Part shown: positions 6,702 to 7,643 of the stretch, in pieces
How positions within the stretch are numbered: position 1 is the first letter of the stretch
Layout of the letters: each line of letters starts with the position of its first letter
NCBI GenBank assembly: GCA_022712785.1
Contig: JAFLJX010000076.1
Coordinates: forward strand, 1-7,643
Origin: Mycoplasmatota bacterium
GTDB taxonomy: Bacteria > Bacillota_I > Bacilli_A > Izemoplasmatales > Izemoplasmataceae
Length of the DNA stretch: 7,643 bases
Direction: 5' to 3'
Made by a program: the position numbers and the translations under genes
The notes under the pieces: model-generated
Database searches by the model: none
Seen by the model: the letters and a program-made list of their open reading frames with translations, nothing else
What the model was told of the DNA's origin: nothing

Positions 6702-7643
6702 ATGAAAAAGAGAGTTGTAGCAATGGTATTAGTTGGAGGTAGAGGATCAAGACTTGGTAGAATAACAAAAACAACCGCAAAACCTGCGGTTACTTTTGGT
6801 GGTAAATACAAGTTAATAGACTTTACACTTAGTAACCTATCTAATTCGTCTATAAACTCTATAGGAATCATTACTCAGTATGAACCTTATGAATTATTGT
6901 CTTACATAGAACACGGTTCTACATGGGATTTAGATACCAATGAGGCAGGTATTAGTTTTTTAACTCCTTACACTTCGTCTGAAGGTGAGTTATGGCAAAA
7001 AGGTACTGCACACTCAGTTTCTCAACACTTTAGGTTTATTGACCAATATGACCCTAAGTATGTTTTGATACTATCAGGAGATCATGTCTATAAAATGGAC
7101 TATAGAAAGCTCATAAATGAACATGAAAAGAATAATGCTGATGTTACTATTTCAACTTTTGAAGTTCACGATAACCCATCTAGATATGGGATTTTAAGTC
7201 TTGATGAATTTGATATGGTTGAAAGTTTTGAAGAAAAACCAGATAACCCTAAATCTAATTTAGCTTCAATGGGTATATATGTTTTTAATAGAGAAGCATT
7301 AAGAAATCTTCTTAAAAAAGGAGATAAATCTAATGTTGATTTTGGTCACGATATTATCCCACTAGCTCTTAAGAGTGACTTTAAAGTTTATGGATATAGA
7401 TTCGAAGGATATTTCCGAGATGTTGGTACGATAGATAGCTTATATGAAACTAATATGGATATTTTAGATAATCCTCATTATTTAAAGGCTTACGACTATA
7501 ATGAGTTTCCTATTCTAACAAAATCTTCTAATTTACCTCCACATCATATTGTGGATAGTAAAAAGATTAAAAACTGCTTGATTAGCGATGGATGTTTGAT
7601 TTATGGAGAAATTGAACATTCAATATTATCAAGTGGAGTACTT
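6702..7643 (+). CDS. glgC: Glucose-1-phosphate adenylyltransferase (ADP-glucose pyrophosphorylase), 3' end outside window
   Basis: GlgC makes ADP-glucose from ATP and glucose-1-phosphate, the committed step of bacterial glycogen synthesis. The first 314 codons are present and the frame is open to the window edge; about 60-70 residues are probably missing by comparison with Bacillus GlgC. Visible motifs are the nucleotide-binding loop GGRGSRL (12-18), KPAVTFGGKYKLIDFTLSN (27-45), GTAHSV (101-106), the metal/catalytic SGDHVYKMDY (125-134), the sugar-phosphate-binding EEKP (177-180), ASMGIYVF (188-195), DFGHDIIP (213-220) and GYFRDVGTIDSLYETNMD (236-253). Residues from about 285 begin the left-handed beta-helix domain. 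The ATG directly abuts the glgB TAA. In Bacillota GlgC often pairs with GlgD, so glgD and glgA may follow; that is inference. Confidence 0.95.
   Translation, partial: MKKRVVAMVLVGGRGSRLGRITKTTAKPAVTFGGKYKLIDFTLSNLSNSSINSIGIITQYEPYELLSYIEHGSTWDLDTNEAGISFLTPYTSSEGELWQKGTAHSVSQHFRFIDQYDPKYVLILSGDHVYKMDYRKLINEHEKNNADVTISTFEVHDNPSRYGILSLDEFDMVESFEEKPDNPKSNLASMGIYVFNREALRNLLKKGDKSNVDFGHDIIPLALKSDFKVYGYRFEGYFRDVGTIDSLYETNMDILDNPHYLKAYDYNEFPILTKSSNLPPHHIVDSKKIKNCLISDGCLIYGEIEHSILSSGVL
6773..6791 (+). other. GC-rich hairpin early in glgC
   Basis: AACCGCA (6773-6779) and TGCGGTT (6785-6791) form a perfect 7-bp stem around an AAACC loop, with ACTTTTGG after it. It covers codons about 24-30 of glgC. It uses a GCG alanine codon that is uncommon in this AT-rich window. 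A role in attenuation is possible, but the stem may simply follow from the conserved AKPAV residues. Confidence 0.3.

Overview
This window is a compact, AT-rich stretch with every gene on the + strand. It looks chromosomal and mostly housekeeping. In order it holds: the 3' end of secA, prfB (peptide release factor 2), a YitT-family membrane protein, a lipoprotein S41 (CtpA-like) protease with a cysteine-rich stalk and a peptidoglycan-binding-like domain, recX, glgB, and the 5' part of glgC, which runs off the right edge. No tRNA, rRNA, CRISPR array, insertion sequence or phage gene was seen.

The host is most likely a low-GC member of Bacillota or of the deep-branching Mycoplasmatota (Acholeplasma, Izemoplasma or Haloplasma type). 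The grounds are the strong A+T bias, TTA/AGA-rich codon use, Bacillus-like protein sequences and the secA-prfB order also found in Bacillus. The standard code is in use: all tryptophans seen are TGG, recX ends in TGA, and an RF2 gene is present. This argues against Mycoplasma and Spiroplasma, where UGA encodes tryptophan and RF2 is lost. Placement below this level is inference.

The junctions are very tight. A 47-nt gap separates secA from prfB and carries a 7-bp GAAA-tetraloop hairpin followed by TTTT. After that come an 8-nt overlap (prfB/yitT), a 1-nt gap (yitT/protease), a TAATG overlap (protease/recX), a 5-nt gap (recX/glgB) and direct abutment (glgB/glgC). No spacer is long enough to hold a clear promoter, so the block from prfB to glgC is probably one transcript with translational coupling. 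Functionally it joins protein export (secA), UGA termination (prfB), envelope functions (yitT, protease), recombination control (recX) and the start of a glycogen operon (glgB-glgC).

I found no clearly new multi-gene system. The points most worth a second look are the nine-cysteine acidic stalk of the S41 lipoprotein with its underlying DNA repeats, the loss of the RF2 autoregulatory frameshift, the secA-prfB hairpin, and a recX UGA stop embedded in the glgB ribosome binding site.
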